A stretch of DNA of 33,742 nt from positions 1 to 33,742 of the forward strand of contig JAUIIC010000016.1 of NCBI GenBank assembly GCA_030431935.1, read 5' to 3'. A model generated the notes under the pieces. The model was not told where the DNA came from, did no database searches, and was given only the letters and a program-made list of their open reading frames with translations. The DNA comes from Alphaproteobacteria bacterium. Its GTDB lineage: Bacteria > Pseudomonadota > Alphaproteobacteria > Rhodobacterales > Rhodobacteraceae. Positions 1 to 7,895 of this stretch are shown one piece after another (position 1 is the stretch's first letter; each line of letters begins with the position of its first letter). The position numbers and the translations under genes were made by a program.

Positions 1-785
1 CCGATCAGCCGGCAATGCAGGCCCACGCTCATCATCTTGGGGGCACCGGCCTCGCCCTCGGCGTAGAGCTCATCGAAGGCGTCGCGCAGGTACTGGTAGA
101 ACTGCTCTCCCGTGATGTAGCCCGGCGCGGTGGCGAAGCGCATGTCGTTGGCTTCCAGCGTGTAAGGGATAATCAGCTGATCCCTGTCGCCCACCCGCAG
201 CCAGTAGGGCAGGTCGTCGTCATAGGTGTCGCTGACATAGGCAAAGCCGCCTTCCTCGGCCACCAGCCGCACAGTGTTGACGCTGCACCGCCCGGTGTAC
301 CAGCCCTGCGGCCGTTCGCCCGTGACCTCGGCATGCAGGCGGATCGCCTCGGCGATCTGGGCGCGTTCCTCGTCCTCGGGCATGTCGCGGTGTTCGACCC
401 ATTTCAGGCCGTGGCTGGCGATCTCCCACCCGGCGGTCTGCATCGCGCGCACCTGTTCGGGGCTGCGGGCAAGGGCGGTGGCAACGCCGTAGATCGTGAC
501 CGGGATGTCCGCCCCGGTGAACAGGCGGTGCAGCCGCCAGAACCCGGCCCGCGCGCCGTATTCGTAGATCGATTCCATGTTCCAGTGGCGCATCCCGGGC
601 CAGGGCTGGGCGCCGGCGATGTCGGACAGGAACGCCTCTGACGCGGCGTCGCCGTGCAGGATGCAGTTCTCGCCGCCCTCTTCGTAGTTCAGGACGAACT
701 GAACGGCGATCTTCGCGCCGCCGGGCCAGTGCGGGTGCGGCGCGTTCGGGCCATGGCCGCGCATGTCGCGGGGATAGCGGGTCAT
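1..785 (-). CDS. puuE: Allantoinase PuuE-type (polysaccharide-deacetylase fold), partial
   Basis: Opens the allantoin ring to allantoate in cytoplasmic purine breakdown, without the metal-dependent amidohydrolase fold of classical allantoinase. The gene starts at the ATG at 785 and runs off the left edge, so about 261 codons are seen; the family has about 300 residues, so roughly the last 40 are missing. The N-terminus carries the family signature [10 protein letters not shown], followed by [10 protein letters not shown], then the deacetylase-like [14 protein letters not shown] and EIASHGLKW stretches. It diverges from uraH and puuD, which supports the urate-to-allantoate assignment over a generic polysaccharide deacetylase. 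Some homologues are fused at the C-terminus to OHCU decarboxylase; the cut prevents testing this. Confidence 0.93.
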   Translation of the reverse strand, partial: MTRYPRDMRGHGPNAPHPHWPGGAKIAVQFVLNYEEGGENCILHGDAASEAFLSDIAGAQPWPGMRHWNMESIYEYGARAGFWRLHRLFTGADIPVTIYGVATALARSPEQVRAMQTAGWEIASHGLKWVEHRDMPEDEERAQIAEAIRLHAEVTGERPQGWYTGRCSVNTVRLVAEEGGFAYVSDTYDDDLPYWLRVGDRDQLIIPYTLEANDMRFATAPGYITGEQFYQYLRDAFDELYAEGEAGAPKMMSVGLHCRLI

Positions 786-811
786 CGGGGTCTCCGGTGG
801 TGACGTCGGGC

Positions 812-828
812 GCATTAAGGCGTAATGC
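812..828. promoter_or_regulatory. Palindrome between divergent puuE and uraH
   Basis: GCATTA-AGGCG-TAATGC is a perfect 6-bp inverted repeat with a 5-bp centre. It sits in the 92-bp gap between the start codons of puuE and uraH, about 27 bp upstream of puuE and 50 bp upstream of uraH. Its position suits an operator shared by the two promoters of the urate genes. No regulator gene for it is visible nearby, and its binding protein is unknown. Confidence 0.4.
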
Positions 829-877
829 ACGGAACTTGGAAAGGCCGCCAGCGGGCGGCAGGCAAGGAGGCGCGGCA

Positions 878-1231
878 ATGGCCGGATTTCTGACGACGCA
901 TGTATTGGACACGGCGCGCGGCTGCCCGGCCGAGGGGCTTGCGATCTGGCTGTATCGCGTCAGCGGCAACAGCCACCGCAAAATCGCCGAGGCGGTGACC
1001 AACGCCGACGGGCGTACCGACGGTCCAATCCTGCCCGAGGCCAGGTTCCAGACCGGCACCTATGAGCTCGTGTTCCATGCCGGGGACTACCTGCGCGCGA
1101 CCGGGCAGGCCGGGGCAGAGCCGCTGTTCCTCGACCAGGTGCCGATCCGCTTCGGCATGGCCGAGGCGTCGCATTATCATGTGCCGCTCTTGCTGTCTCC
1201 GTACGGGTATTCGACCTATCGCGGCAGCTGA
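878..1231 (+). CDS. uraH: 5-hydroxyisourate hydrolase (transthyretin-like)
   Basis: Hydrolyses 5-hydroxyisourate, the unstable product of urate oxidation, to OHCU in the cytoplasm. The 117-residue product has the usual length. It opens with the family motif [14 protein letters not shown] (residues 5-18, including the active-site His8) and ends in YRGS, the diagnostic C-terminal tetrapeptide. The ATG at 878 is chosen because a strong AAGGAGG lies at 864-870; an earlier in-frame GTG at 797 lacks such a site and would add residues foreign to the family. It is followed after 123 bp by puuD, whose product supplies its substrate, so the two probably form one transcription unit. Confidence 0.95.
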   Translation: MAGFLTTHVLDTARGCPAEGLAIWLYRVSGNSHRKIAEAVTNADGRTDGPILPEARFQTGTYELVFHAGDYLRATGQAGAEPLFLDQVPIRFGMAEASHYHVPLLLSPYGYSTYRGS

Positions 1232-1354
1232 ACGGGCCGTCCGCCCATTTGCCGGGCAAAGGCGGTATGGCCCCGCGCCGCGCGTCTTTGGGGCTTTCCT
1301 TTGGCCCCGGCGAGTGCTTTCTGACATGGGCACGACACGGCAAGGAGAGCGCAT

Positions 1355-2617
1355 ATGATGGACCCGGCATTCCTTTGGGACTGGCTTGCCCTTGCCGTCC
1401 GCTGGCTGCATGTCATCACCGCGATCGCCTGGATCGGGTCCAGTTTCTATTTCATCGCGCTGGACCTGGCCCTGAACCGGAACATTCCCGGCCCCGCGGA
1501 TGGCGAGGAATGGCAGGTCCACGGTGGCGGGTTCTATCACATCCAGAAATACCTGGTGGCGCCGGAGCGCCTGCCGGAACACCTGACCTGGTTCAAGTGG
1601 GAGGCCTATGCGACCTGGCTTTCGGGCGCGGCGCTGCTGGCGATCGTCTACTGGGCGGGGGCAGAGCTTTACCTGATCGACCCGGCAAAGGCGGATCTGA
1701 CCGTCTGGCAGGGCATCGCGATCTCGGCCGCCTCGCTCACCGTGGGCTGGATCATCTACGATCTATTGTGCAAGAGCCCGCTGGGCGAGAAACCCACCGT
1801 CCTGATGCTGATCCTCTTCGTCCTGCTGATCGCTATGGCCTGGGGCTATACGCAGGTCTTCACCGGGCGTGCGGCGCTTTTGCATCTGGGTGCGTTCACG
1901 GCCACGATCATGTCGGCCAATGTGTTCTTCATCATCATCCCGAACCAGAAGATCGTGGTCGCCGACCTGAAGGCGGGGCGCACGCCGGACCCGAAATACG
2001 GCAAGATCGCCAAGCTGCGGTCCACCCACAACAACTACCTGACGCTGCCCGTCCTGTTCCTGATGCTGTCGAACCACTACCCGCTGGCCTTCGCGTCCGA
2101 ATGGAACTGGCTGATCGCGGGGCTGGTGTTCCTGATGGGCGTCACCATCCGGCATTTCTTCAACACCATGCACGCCCGCAAGGGGATGCCGTGGTGGACA
2201 TGGGGGGCGACGGCGGTGATCTTCGTCGTGATCATGTGGCTGTCGACCGCGCCCCTGCGCCATGACAGCTATGAAGAGTCAGAAGCGCGTGCCCTGACGC
2301 CGGTGGAAGAGACCTTTGTGCAGGCGGCGGGCTTCGACGAGGTGGAATCGCTCGTGATCGGCAACTGTTCCATGTGCCACGCGCGCGAACCGGGCTGGCC
2401 GGGAATGCATCATGCGCCCAAGAACGTCCTGCTGGAGACCCGCGCCGACATCGCGGAACACGCGCGCGGCATCTTCCTGCAGGCGGGGGCAAGCCATGCC
2501 ATGCCGCCCGCTGTGATTGCTTACATCACCGAGGAAGAGCGTGCGCAGATCCGCGCCTGGTATCGTGACGCGGTCGAGGACATGCCGGTGGGTCTGCGGC
2601 TGGCCGGCAGCTTCTAG
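1355..2617 (+). CDS. puuD: Membrane-bound urate hydroxylase PuuD with C-terminal cytochrome c
   Basis: Oxidises urate to 5-hydroxyisourate, passing electrons to the respiratory chain instead of to oxygen as soluble uricase does. The N-terminal ~300 residues are an integral membrane domain with several hydrophobic helices, beginning WLALAVRWLHVITAIAWIGSSF-like. The C-terminal part carries a haem c motif Cys338-Ser-Met-Cys341-His342 and a likely distal ligand Met383 in AMPPA. The 420-residue length matches the two-domain family. AAGGAG at 1342-1347 supports the ATG at 1355; a second ATG follows at once at 1358. Its stop codon shares CTAG with the stop of the convergent acyl-CoA synthetase gene. 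Confidence 0.94.
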   Translation: MMDPAFLWDWLALAVRWLHVITAIAWIGSSFYFIALDLALNRNIPGPADGEEWQVHGGGFYHIQKYLVAPERLPEHLTWFKWEAYATWLSGAALLAIVYWAGAELYLIDPAKADLTVWQGIAISAASLTVGWIIYDLLCKSPLGEKPTVLMLILFVLLIAMAWGYTQVFTGRAALLHLGAFTATIMSANVFFIIIPNQKIVVADLKAGRTPDPKYGKIAKLRSTHNNYLTLPVLFLMLSNHYPLAFASEWNWLIAGLVFLMGVTIRHFFNTMHARKGMPWWTWGATAVIFVVIMWLSTAPLRHDSYEESEARALTPVEETFVQAAGFDEVESLVIGNCSMCHAREPGWPGMHHAPKNVLLETRADIAEHARGIFLQAGASHAMPPAVIAYITEEERAQIRAWYRDAVEDMPVGLRLAGSF

Positions 2618-4128
2618 CGTGCCGCCGCCCTAAGCGCGGGCTTGTCGATCTTGCCGATGGCGGTCTTGGGCAGGCTGTCCACCAGCACGATCTCGCGCGG
2701 CTGCTTGTAGCGCGTCAGGCGGGCGGCAAGATGGGCCCCTAGGTCTTCGGGCGTCAGGCCGGGCGCCACGGCGTGCGCCACCAGCCGCTCGCCCGTGCGC
2801 GGGTCGGGCACGCCGAAGACCGCCGCCTCGATCACGCCGGGCAGGGCGTAGAGTTCCTCCTCGATCTCGCGCGGGTAGACGTTGAAGCCCGAGACGATGA
2901 CCATGTCCTTCTTGCGGTCGCGCACGAAGAGGTAGCCGTCGGCGTCCATCTCGCCGAGGTCGCCGGTATGAACCCAGCCGTCGCGCAACGCGGCGGCGGT
3001 TTCCTCGGGCCGGTTCAGGTATTCCAGCATCACCTGCGGCCCGCGGGCCCGGATCTCGCCCGTTTGGCCGTGCGGCAGAACGCGGGTGCCGGTCTCGACA
3101 TCGACGATCTGCAATTCGGTGTCCGGCAGGGCCGGGCCGACCGATCCGGTCTTGCGGGGCCCGTGGCTGGGGTTCGAGGTCAGGACCGGGCCGCATTCGG
3201 TCTGGCCGTAGCCTTCGCAGACGACCGATCCGCTGCGCCTTTCCCAGGCGGCAAGGGTTTCCGCCGGCAGCGCTGCAGACCCGGAGTACGACACGCGCAG
3301 GCTGGACAGGTCCGCGCTGGCCAGACCCGGGGTGGCAAGCAGCCCGTTGTATATGGTCGGGCTGCCGAGGAAGAAGCTGATGCGCTCTGACGCGACGGTC
3401 TCCAGCACCAGGTCGGGGGCGTAGCGCGGCAGGATGACCAGCGCGGCCCCCGCCAGCGGCGCGGCAAAGAGGCCCATGGAGCTGGCGTAGACGTGATACA
3501 TGGGCGTCATGGCAAGGATGCGATCCTCGGTCATGACGGGCACCAGCGCCTGCCGCTGTGCGACGTTGACCGCCGAGGCCCTGTGCGTGATCCGCACGCC
3601 CTTGGGCCGTCCGGTGGTGCCGCCCGTGTATTGCAGCAGCCCGGGCGCGTCGGGATCGGGCAGGGGCAGAGGCGCCGCGCCCCCCGTCAGCCTGCGGGCG
3701 CCGGGCCCCACGATCCAGGGGGCGGGCAGGCCAAGGTTCCGTGCCACGCCGGTCACAGTTTCCGCCGTTTCGGGACCGGCAAGGATCAGGCCCGGCCTGC
3801 AATCGTCCAGGATGCCGGTCAGTTCATGCGCGGTGTATAGCGGGTTCAGCGGCGCGGTTTCCGCCCCCGACGCAAGCGACCCCATAAGCGCCACCGCAAA
3901 ATCTGCCGAATTGGGCATGACAAGCGCCACACGGCCACCCGAGAGCCCGTGCGCCTGAAGGTCCGAAGCCACGGCGCCGACGGCGGCGGCATAGGCCGCA
4001 TAGCTCAGCCGGTCGTCGCCGCAGACCAGCGCTTCGGCATCCGGGTGGTTTCGCGCGCCGGCCTCCAGCATGTGCAGGGCCGTGGGAAAGGTCGTCGAAT
4101 ATGTCTTCAAGCGCTGGGTCCTTCCCAT
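2614..4128 (-). CDS. AMP-forming acyl-CoA synthetase (fatty-acid CoA ligase family)
   Basis: Activates a carboxylic acid to its CoA thioester through an acyl-adenylate. The 504-residue protein shows the complete ANL-family motif set: the ATP-binding loop YTGGTTGRPKG at 167-177, GYGQTECGP near 307, the hinge region with RDRKKDMVIVSGFNVYP, and the C-terminal catalytic lysine in PKTAIGKIDK. The motifs mark a class I adenylate-forming CoA ligase resembling long-chain acyl-CoA synthetases, but the chain length or substrate (fatty, aromatic or malonate-like) cannot be read from them. No beta-oxidation gene is adjacent. It converges on puuD with a 4-bp overlap (shared CTAG) and diverges from a small lipoprotein gene. 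Confidence 0.9.
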   Translation of the reverse strand: MGRTQRLKTYSTTFPTALHMLEAGARNHPDAEALVCGDDRLSYAAYAAAVGAVASDLQAHGLSGGRVALVMPNSADFAVALMGSLASGAETAPLNPLYTAHELTGILDDCRPGLILAGPETAETVTGVARNLGLPAPWIVGPGARRLTGGAAPLPLPDPDAPGLLQYTGGTTGRPKGVRITHRASAVNVAQRQALVPVMTEDRILAMTPMYHVYASSMGLFAAPLAGAALVILPRYAPDLVLETVASERISFFLGSPTIYNGLLATPGLASADLSSLRVSYSGSAALPAETLAAWERRSGSVVCEGYGQTECGPVLTSNPSHGPRKTGSVGPALPDTELQIVDVETGTRVLPHGQTGEIRARGPQVMLEYLNRPEETAAALRDGWVHTGDLGEMDADGYLFVRDRKKDMVIVSGFNVYPREIEEELYALPGVIEAAVFGVPDPRTGERLVAHAVAPGLTPEDLGAHLAARLTRYKQPREIVLVDSLPKTAIGKIDKPALRAAAR

Positions 4129-4188
4129 GTGTCCAACAGGCGGACCATTGCCAGTTTATACAAGGCCGAAGCTCTGCTATTGTTCCGC

Positions 4189-4212
4189 CAAACGGAAACC
4201 AGATACCGTTTG
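4189..4212. promoter_or_regulatory. Inverted repeat upstream of the small lipoprotein gene
   Basis: CAAACGG (4189-4195) and CCGTTTG (4206-4212) form a perfect 7-bp inverted repeat with a 10-bp spacer, so the two arms lie 17 bp apart on centre. It is in the 113-bp gap between the divergent acyl-CoA synthetase and lipoprotein genes, about 30 bp before the lipoprotein start. It could be an operator for either gene or an RNA hairpin in the lipoprotein leader. The binding factor is unknown. Confidence 0.35.
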
Positions 4213-4241
4213 CACAAAGCATTGTTGAGGAGGCAGAACTC

Positions 4242-4514
4242 ATGAGCAAGATGATTGCGGGCGTTGCGCTGATTGCCATTCTGGCCACGAGCGCTTGTGC
4301 GCCCGGCCGCCAGCAGACGGCGGGCAACGCGCTGACCGGTGCCGCGCTTGGTGCGATCACCGCCGATATTCTGAGCGACGATCCCGAATGGATCATCATC
4401 GGTGCGCTGACCGGCCTGACCGCCGGCACGCTTGTTGCGCGCAACCAGCGCACCGGTCAGTGCGCCTATGCCGGGCGTCAGCCGGGCATGTACTATCGCG
4501 GCAACTGCCGCTGA
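4242..4514 (+). CDS. Small glycine-zipper lipoprotein, function unknown
   Basis: A 90-residue cell-envelope protein. The N-terminus is a lipoprotein-like signal (MSKMIAGVALIAILATSAC) with Cys19 as probable lipidation site, although the residue three before it is Thr, not the usual Leu. The middle shows glycine-zipper spacing (GAALGAITAD and IIIGALTGLTAG), as in Rickettsia 17-kDa antigen or OsmB-like proteins. The C-terminus holds two further cysteines. GAGGAGG at 4227-4233 supports this ATG. The gene stands alone, ends before a good terminator, and resembles the zipper part of the OmpA-like lipoprotein at 24361-25023. Its role is not known; envelope stability is only a guess. Confidence 0.75.
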   Translation: MSKMIAGVALIAILATSACAPGRQQTAGNALTGAALGAITADILSDDPEWIIIGALTGLTAGTLVARNQRTGQCAYAGRQPGMYYRGNCR

Positions 4515-4559
4515 TCGCGACGCCGACAAACAAATCGAACGCGCCTTAATTCCAAGCAG

Positions 4560-4589
4560 GGGCGGCAGCCGGACCGGGTGCCGCCCTTT
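4560..4589 (+). terminator. Rho-independent terminator after the small lipoprotein gene
   Basis: GGGCGGCA (4560-4567) pairs perfectly with TGCCGCCC (4579-4586) across an 11-nt loop and is followed by TTT. It lies 45 bases after the lipoprotein stop and separates that gene from the polyamine transporter operon. Confidence 0.75.
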
Positions 4590-4697
4590 CGCGTGCAAGG
4601 TCACGATGGACCGGTGCCCAGTGATGCAATATGAGTGAAGGCCGACACGCGACTCCGCGCTTGGCACGGGGTCCGCAAACATGGGGAGTGTCCACGC

Positions 4698-5780
4698 ATG
4701 AAGACGACGCTGTTCTCGTTGACGGTTGCCGTGATCGCGGCCGGTGCTGCATCGGCCGAAGAGGTCCGGGTCTACAACTGGTCCGACTATATCGACGAAG
4801 AGCTTCTGGCAAAGTTCGAAGCAGAGACCGGGCTTGAACTGGTATACGACGTGTTCGATTCCAACGAACTGCTTGAAACCAAGATGTTGGCAGGCGGTTC
4901 GGGATACGATGTCGTGGTGCCGACCAGCACTTTCCTGCAGCGCCAGATCATGGCCGGCGCCTTCCAGAAGCTGGACAAGACCAAGCTGCCCAACATCGGG
5001 AACATGTGGGACGTCGTCGAGGCACGCACTGCCCAGTACGACCCCGGCAACGAGTACTCTATCAACTACATGTGGGGCACCACCGGGCTGGGCGTCAACG
5101 TCGGCAAGGTCAAGGAGATCCTGGGCGAGGACGCGCCCATCGATTCGCTGGAACTGGTCCTGAACCCTGCGAACATGGAAAAGCTGGCCGCGTGTGGCGT
5201 TCATTTCCTCGATGCGCCCACAGAGATGATTCCCATGGCGCTGAAGTACCTGGGCGAGGATCCCGACAGCCACGATCCAGATGTCATCGCGAAGACCGAA
5301 GCGGTCTACATGGTCATCCGCCCCTACATCCAGAAATTCCACAGCTCGGAATACATCAACGCGCTCGCCAATGGCGACATCTGTGTCGCGGTCGGCTGGT
5401 CGGGTGACATCCTTCAGGCCCGCGACCGTGCCGCCGAGGCCGACAACGGCGTGGAGGTGGCCTATAACGCACCGAAGGAAGGCGCGCAGATGTGGTTCGA
5501 CCAGATGGCCATTCCGGTCGATGCCCCGAACCCCGAGGGCGCGCATGTCTTCCTGAACTTCATCATGGATGCGCAGAACATGGCGGCGGCGTCGAACTAC
5601 GTCTACTACGCCAATGGCAACGAGGCGTCGCAGGAGTTCCTGGTCGAGGACGTGATCGGCGATCCTGCGATCTACCCGGACGCGGCGACGCTGGACAACC
5701 TGTTCACCACGACGCCCTATCCGCCGAACGTCCAGCGGGTGGTGACGCGCCTGTGGACCAAGATCAAGTCCGGTACCTGA
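4698..5780 (+). CDS. potF: Polyamine ABC transporter substrate-binding protein (PotF-like)
   Basis: Periplasmic receptor that binds putrescine or a related polyamine and delivers it to the membrane transporter encoded downstream. The 360-residue protein starts with a Sec signal peptide likely cut after ASA (residues 18-20). The mature part opens with VRVYNWSDYID and continues VYDVFDSNELLETKMLAGGSGYDVVVP, characteristic of PotD/PotF. The ATG at 4698 is preferred because it gives a normal signal peptide; GGGGAG lies at 4683-4688. It heads a four-gene operon, and a strong hairpin at 5791-5817 separates it from the ATPase gene. Putrescine versus spermidine preference cannot be decided by eye. Confidence 0.93.
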   Translation: MKTTLFSLTVAVIAAGAASAEEVRVYNWSDYIDEELLAKFEAETGLELVYDVFDSNELLETKMLAGGSGYDVVVPTSTFLQRQIMAGAFQKLDKTKLPNIGNMWDVVEARTAQYDPGNEYSINYMWGTTGLGVNVGKVKEILGEDAPIDSLELVLNPANMEKLAACGVHFLDAPTEMIPMALKYLGEDPDSHDPDVIAKTEAVYMVIRPYIQKFHSSEYINALANGDICVAVGWSGDILQARDRAAEADNGVEVAYNAPKEGAQMWFDQMAIPVDAPNPEGAHVFLNFIMDAQNMAAASNYVYYANGNEASQEFLVEDVIGDPAIYPDAATLDNLFTTTPYPPNVQRVVTRLWTKIKSGT

Positions 5781-5790
5781 GCCGGGGCAT

Positions 5791-5817
5791 GGCCCGGCCG
5801 GACGTCCCGGCCGGGCC
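5791..5817 (+). promoter_or_regulatory. Intercistronic hairpin between binding-protein and ATPase genes
   Basis: An 11-bp perfect GC-only stem, GGCCCGGCCGG (5791-5801) with CCGGCCGGGCC (5807-5817) around a 5-nt loop ACGTC, starts 10 bases after the binding-protein stop. There is no U-tract, so it is unlikely to be a full terminator. In many ABC operons such a structure protects the 3' end of the binding-protein message and lets that protein exceed the membrane components. That role here is inference. Confidence 0.55.
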
Positions 5818-5838
5818 GCTTCGCTGGTCCGCGATCCA

Positions 5839-6969
5839 ATGACGGGCGGTGCGCCGCAGGTCTTCGCGCCCTGGGACGATCCCAAGGCAAAGCCCCTGAT
5901 CGAGTTTCGGGGCGTCACCAAGCGTTTCGGCGATTTCACCGCCGTGGACGCGATAGATCTCAACATCTACCCGCGAGAGTTCTTCGCCCTGCTGGGGCCG
6001 TCGGGCTGTGGCAAGACCACGCTGATGCGGATGCTGGCCGGGTTCGAGACCCCGACCGAGGGGCATATCCTGCTGGACGGCAAGGATCTTGCCGCCGTGC
6101 CGCCGAACCGGCGGGCGGTGAACATGATGTTCCAGTCCTACGCGCTGTTTCCGCACCTGACGGTCTACGACAACATCGCCTTCGGGCTGAAGCGCTCTGA
6201 CATGCCGAAGTCGGAAATCGACGGGCGCGTGACCGAGATGCTGAAGCTGGTGCAGCTTGGCCCCTTCGCGAAGCGCAAGCCGCACCAGATCTCTGGCGGG
6301 CAGCGGCAGCGCGTGGCGCTGGCCCGTGCGCTGGCCAAGGCGCCGAAGCTTCTGCTGCTGGACGAGCCGCTGGCGGCACTCGACAAGAAACTGCGCCACG
6401 ACACCCAGTTCGAACTGATGGACATCCAGGAAAAGACCGGCACCACCTTCGTGATCGTCACCCACGACCAGGAAGAGGCGATGACGGTCGCAAGCCGGAT
6501 CGCCGTGATGAAGGATGGGCGGCTGTTGCAGGTCTCGACCCCGCCGCAGATCTACGAGAACCCCAATTCCGCCTACGTGGCCGATTTCATCGGCGATGTG
6601 ACGATCATCAATGGCACCGCCGAGCCGCATCCCGATGGCTACGCCGTCCACTGGGCCGAGGGCCAGGCGCCGCTTGTCGTGCGCTCGCCCCTGACGTTGT
6701 CCAGCGGTCAGGCCTGCCATCTGGCGATCCGCCCGGAAAAGGTGGATGTCTCGAAAACCCGTCCCGAGGACGACAACGTCGTGAAGGGAGAGGTCATCGA
6801 CATCGCCTATCTCGGCAACCTGTCGACGTTCCATGTCCGCTTGCCCGGCGGCCAGATGCTGAAGGCGCAGAAGTTCAACACCGAACACAGCGCCCGCAAG
6901 GAGATCACCTGGGGCGACGAGATCTGGCTGTCGTGGTCGGATGAATGCGCGGTGCTTCTGGACCGATGA
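5839..6969 (+). CDS. potG: Polyamine ABC transporter ATP-binding protein (PotA/PotG)
   Basis: Cytoplasmic ATPase that drives polyamine import. The 376-residue protein has Walker A GPSGCGKTT (54-62), the Q-loop in MMFQSYALFPH, the signature SGGQRQRVALARAL, Walker B LLLLDEPLAALD and the switch histidine in VIVTHDQEEAM. A C-terminal regulatory TOBE-like domain follows, containing ATIRPEK-like LAIRPEKVDVS. Length and PotA-type linker fit polyamine importers better than sugar or iron ones, as do the neighbours. No strong ribosome-binding site precedes the ATG at 5839; translation may depend on the upstream gene. Its stop overlaps the permease start as ATGA. Confidence 0.93.
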   Translation: MTGGAPQVFAPWDDPKAKPLIEFRGVTKRFGDFTAVDAIDLNIYPREFFALLGPSGCGKTTLMRMLAGFETPTEGHILLDGKDLAAVPPNRRAVNMMFQSYALFPHLTVYDNIAFGLKRSDMPKSEIDGRVTEMLKLVQLGPFAKRKPHQISGGQRQRVALARALAKAPKLLLLDEPLAALDKKLRHDTQFELMDIQEKTGTTFVIVTHDQEEAMTVASRIAVMKDGRLLQVSTPPQIYENPNSAYVADFIGDVTIINGTAEPHPDGYAVHWAEGQAPLVVRSPLTLSSGQACHLAIRPEKVDVSKTRPEDDNVVKGEVIDIAYLGNLSTFHVRLPGGQMLKAQKFNTEHSARKEITWGDEIWLSWSDECAVLLDR

Positions 6970-7895
6970 GCGACATGACCGAGGATACCGATCGTCTGGG
7001 CGCGCTGCGGCGCTGGGCGCTGATCCTCGTCCCGTATCTATGGCTTCTGGGCCTGTTCCTGGTGCCCTTCATCATCGTGTTGAAGATCTCTGTGTCGGAT
7101 ATCGCGCTGGCGATCCCGCCCTATGCGCCGACGCTGGACCTGTCCCAGGGTTGGCAGGGGCTGCGCGATTTCCTCGGCAAGCTGGATTTCGAGAACTACA
7201 TCTTCCTGACCCAGGACGACCTGTACTGGAAGGCCTACCTGTCCAGCCTGCGGATCGCGGTCGTGGCGACGGTCCTGACGCTGCTTGTGGGCTTTCCGGT
7301 CGCCCACGCCATGGCGCGCGCGCCCGAGGAGTGGCGCCCCACGCTGATGATGCTGGTGATCCTGCCCTTCTGGACCAGCTTTCTGATCCGCGTCTACGCC
7401 TGGATCGGCATCCTCTCGGGCGAGGGCTACCTGAACCAGTTCCTGATGGCGCTGGGGGTGATCGACAGCCCGCTGACGATCCTCAACACGCCCGTCGCGG
7501 TCTATATCGGGATCGTCTATACCTACCTGCCGTTCATGATCCTGCCGATCTACGCGACGCTGGAAAAGATGGACGACAGCCTGATCGAGGCGGCCGAAGA
7601 CCTGGGCTGCACCCGCCTGCAAAGCTTCTGGCTGGTCACGCTGCCGCTGGCGCGGCCGGGCATCATCGCCGGCTGCTTCCTCGTCTTCATCCCGACGCTT
7701 GGCGAGTTCGTGATTCCGTCGCTGCTGGGCGGGTCCAACACGCTCATGGTCGGCAAGGTCCTTTGGGACGAGTTCTTCCAGAACCGCGACTGGCCGGTGG
7801 CCTCGGCGGTGGCGGTGATCCTGCTTCTGCTCATCATCCTTCCGGTGGTGCTGTTCCAGCGCAACCAGGAACGCCAGGGCGAGGCCGGCAAATGA
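6966..7895 (+). CDS. potH: Polyamine ABC transporter permease, first subunit (PotH/PotB)
   Basis: Inner-membrane channel subunit of the polyamine importer. The 309-residue protein has a first helix WALILVPYLWLLGLFLVPFI, a long periplasmic loop, five more hydrophobic segments, and the cytoplasmic EAA loop EAAEDLGCTRLQSFWLVTLP that docks on the ATPase. The start at 6966 overlaps the ATPase stop in ATGA, indicating translational coupling; an upstream in-frame ATG at 6945 would lie inside the ATPase gene and is less likely. The longer N-terminal region before the permease domain is typical of the PotB/PotH partner as opposed to PotC/PotI. Confidence 0.93.
   Translation: MSDMTEDTDRLGALRRWALILVPYLWLLGLFLVPFIIVLKISVSDIALAIPPYAPTLDLSQGWQGLRDFLGKLDFENYIFLTQDDLYWKAYLSSLRIAVVATVLTLLVGFPVAHAMARAPEEWRPTLMMLVILPFWTSFLIRVYAWIGILSGEGYLNQFLMALGVIDSPLTILNTPVAVYIGIVYTYLPFMILPIYATLEKMDDSLIEAAEDLGCTRLQSFWLVTLPLARPGIIAGCFLVFIPTLGEFVIPSLLGGSNTLMVGKVLWDEFFQNRDWPVASAVAVILLLLIILPVVLFQRNQERQGEAGK

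Noticed and set aside
1248-1300. TTTGCC-G-GGCAAA palindrome and GCCCC/GGGGC hairpins between uraH and puuD
   Set aside because: Small, GC-driven, and within a likely operon; no functional argument beyond symmetry.
4107-5966. Minus-strand frame of about 619 codons opposite the polyamine-binding protein
   Set aside because: Low-complexity His/Val/Asp-rich shadow of a GC-rich gene with no domain.
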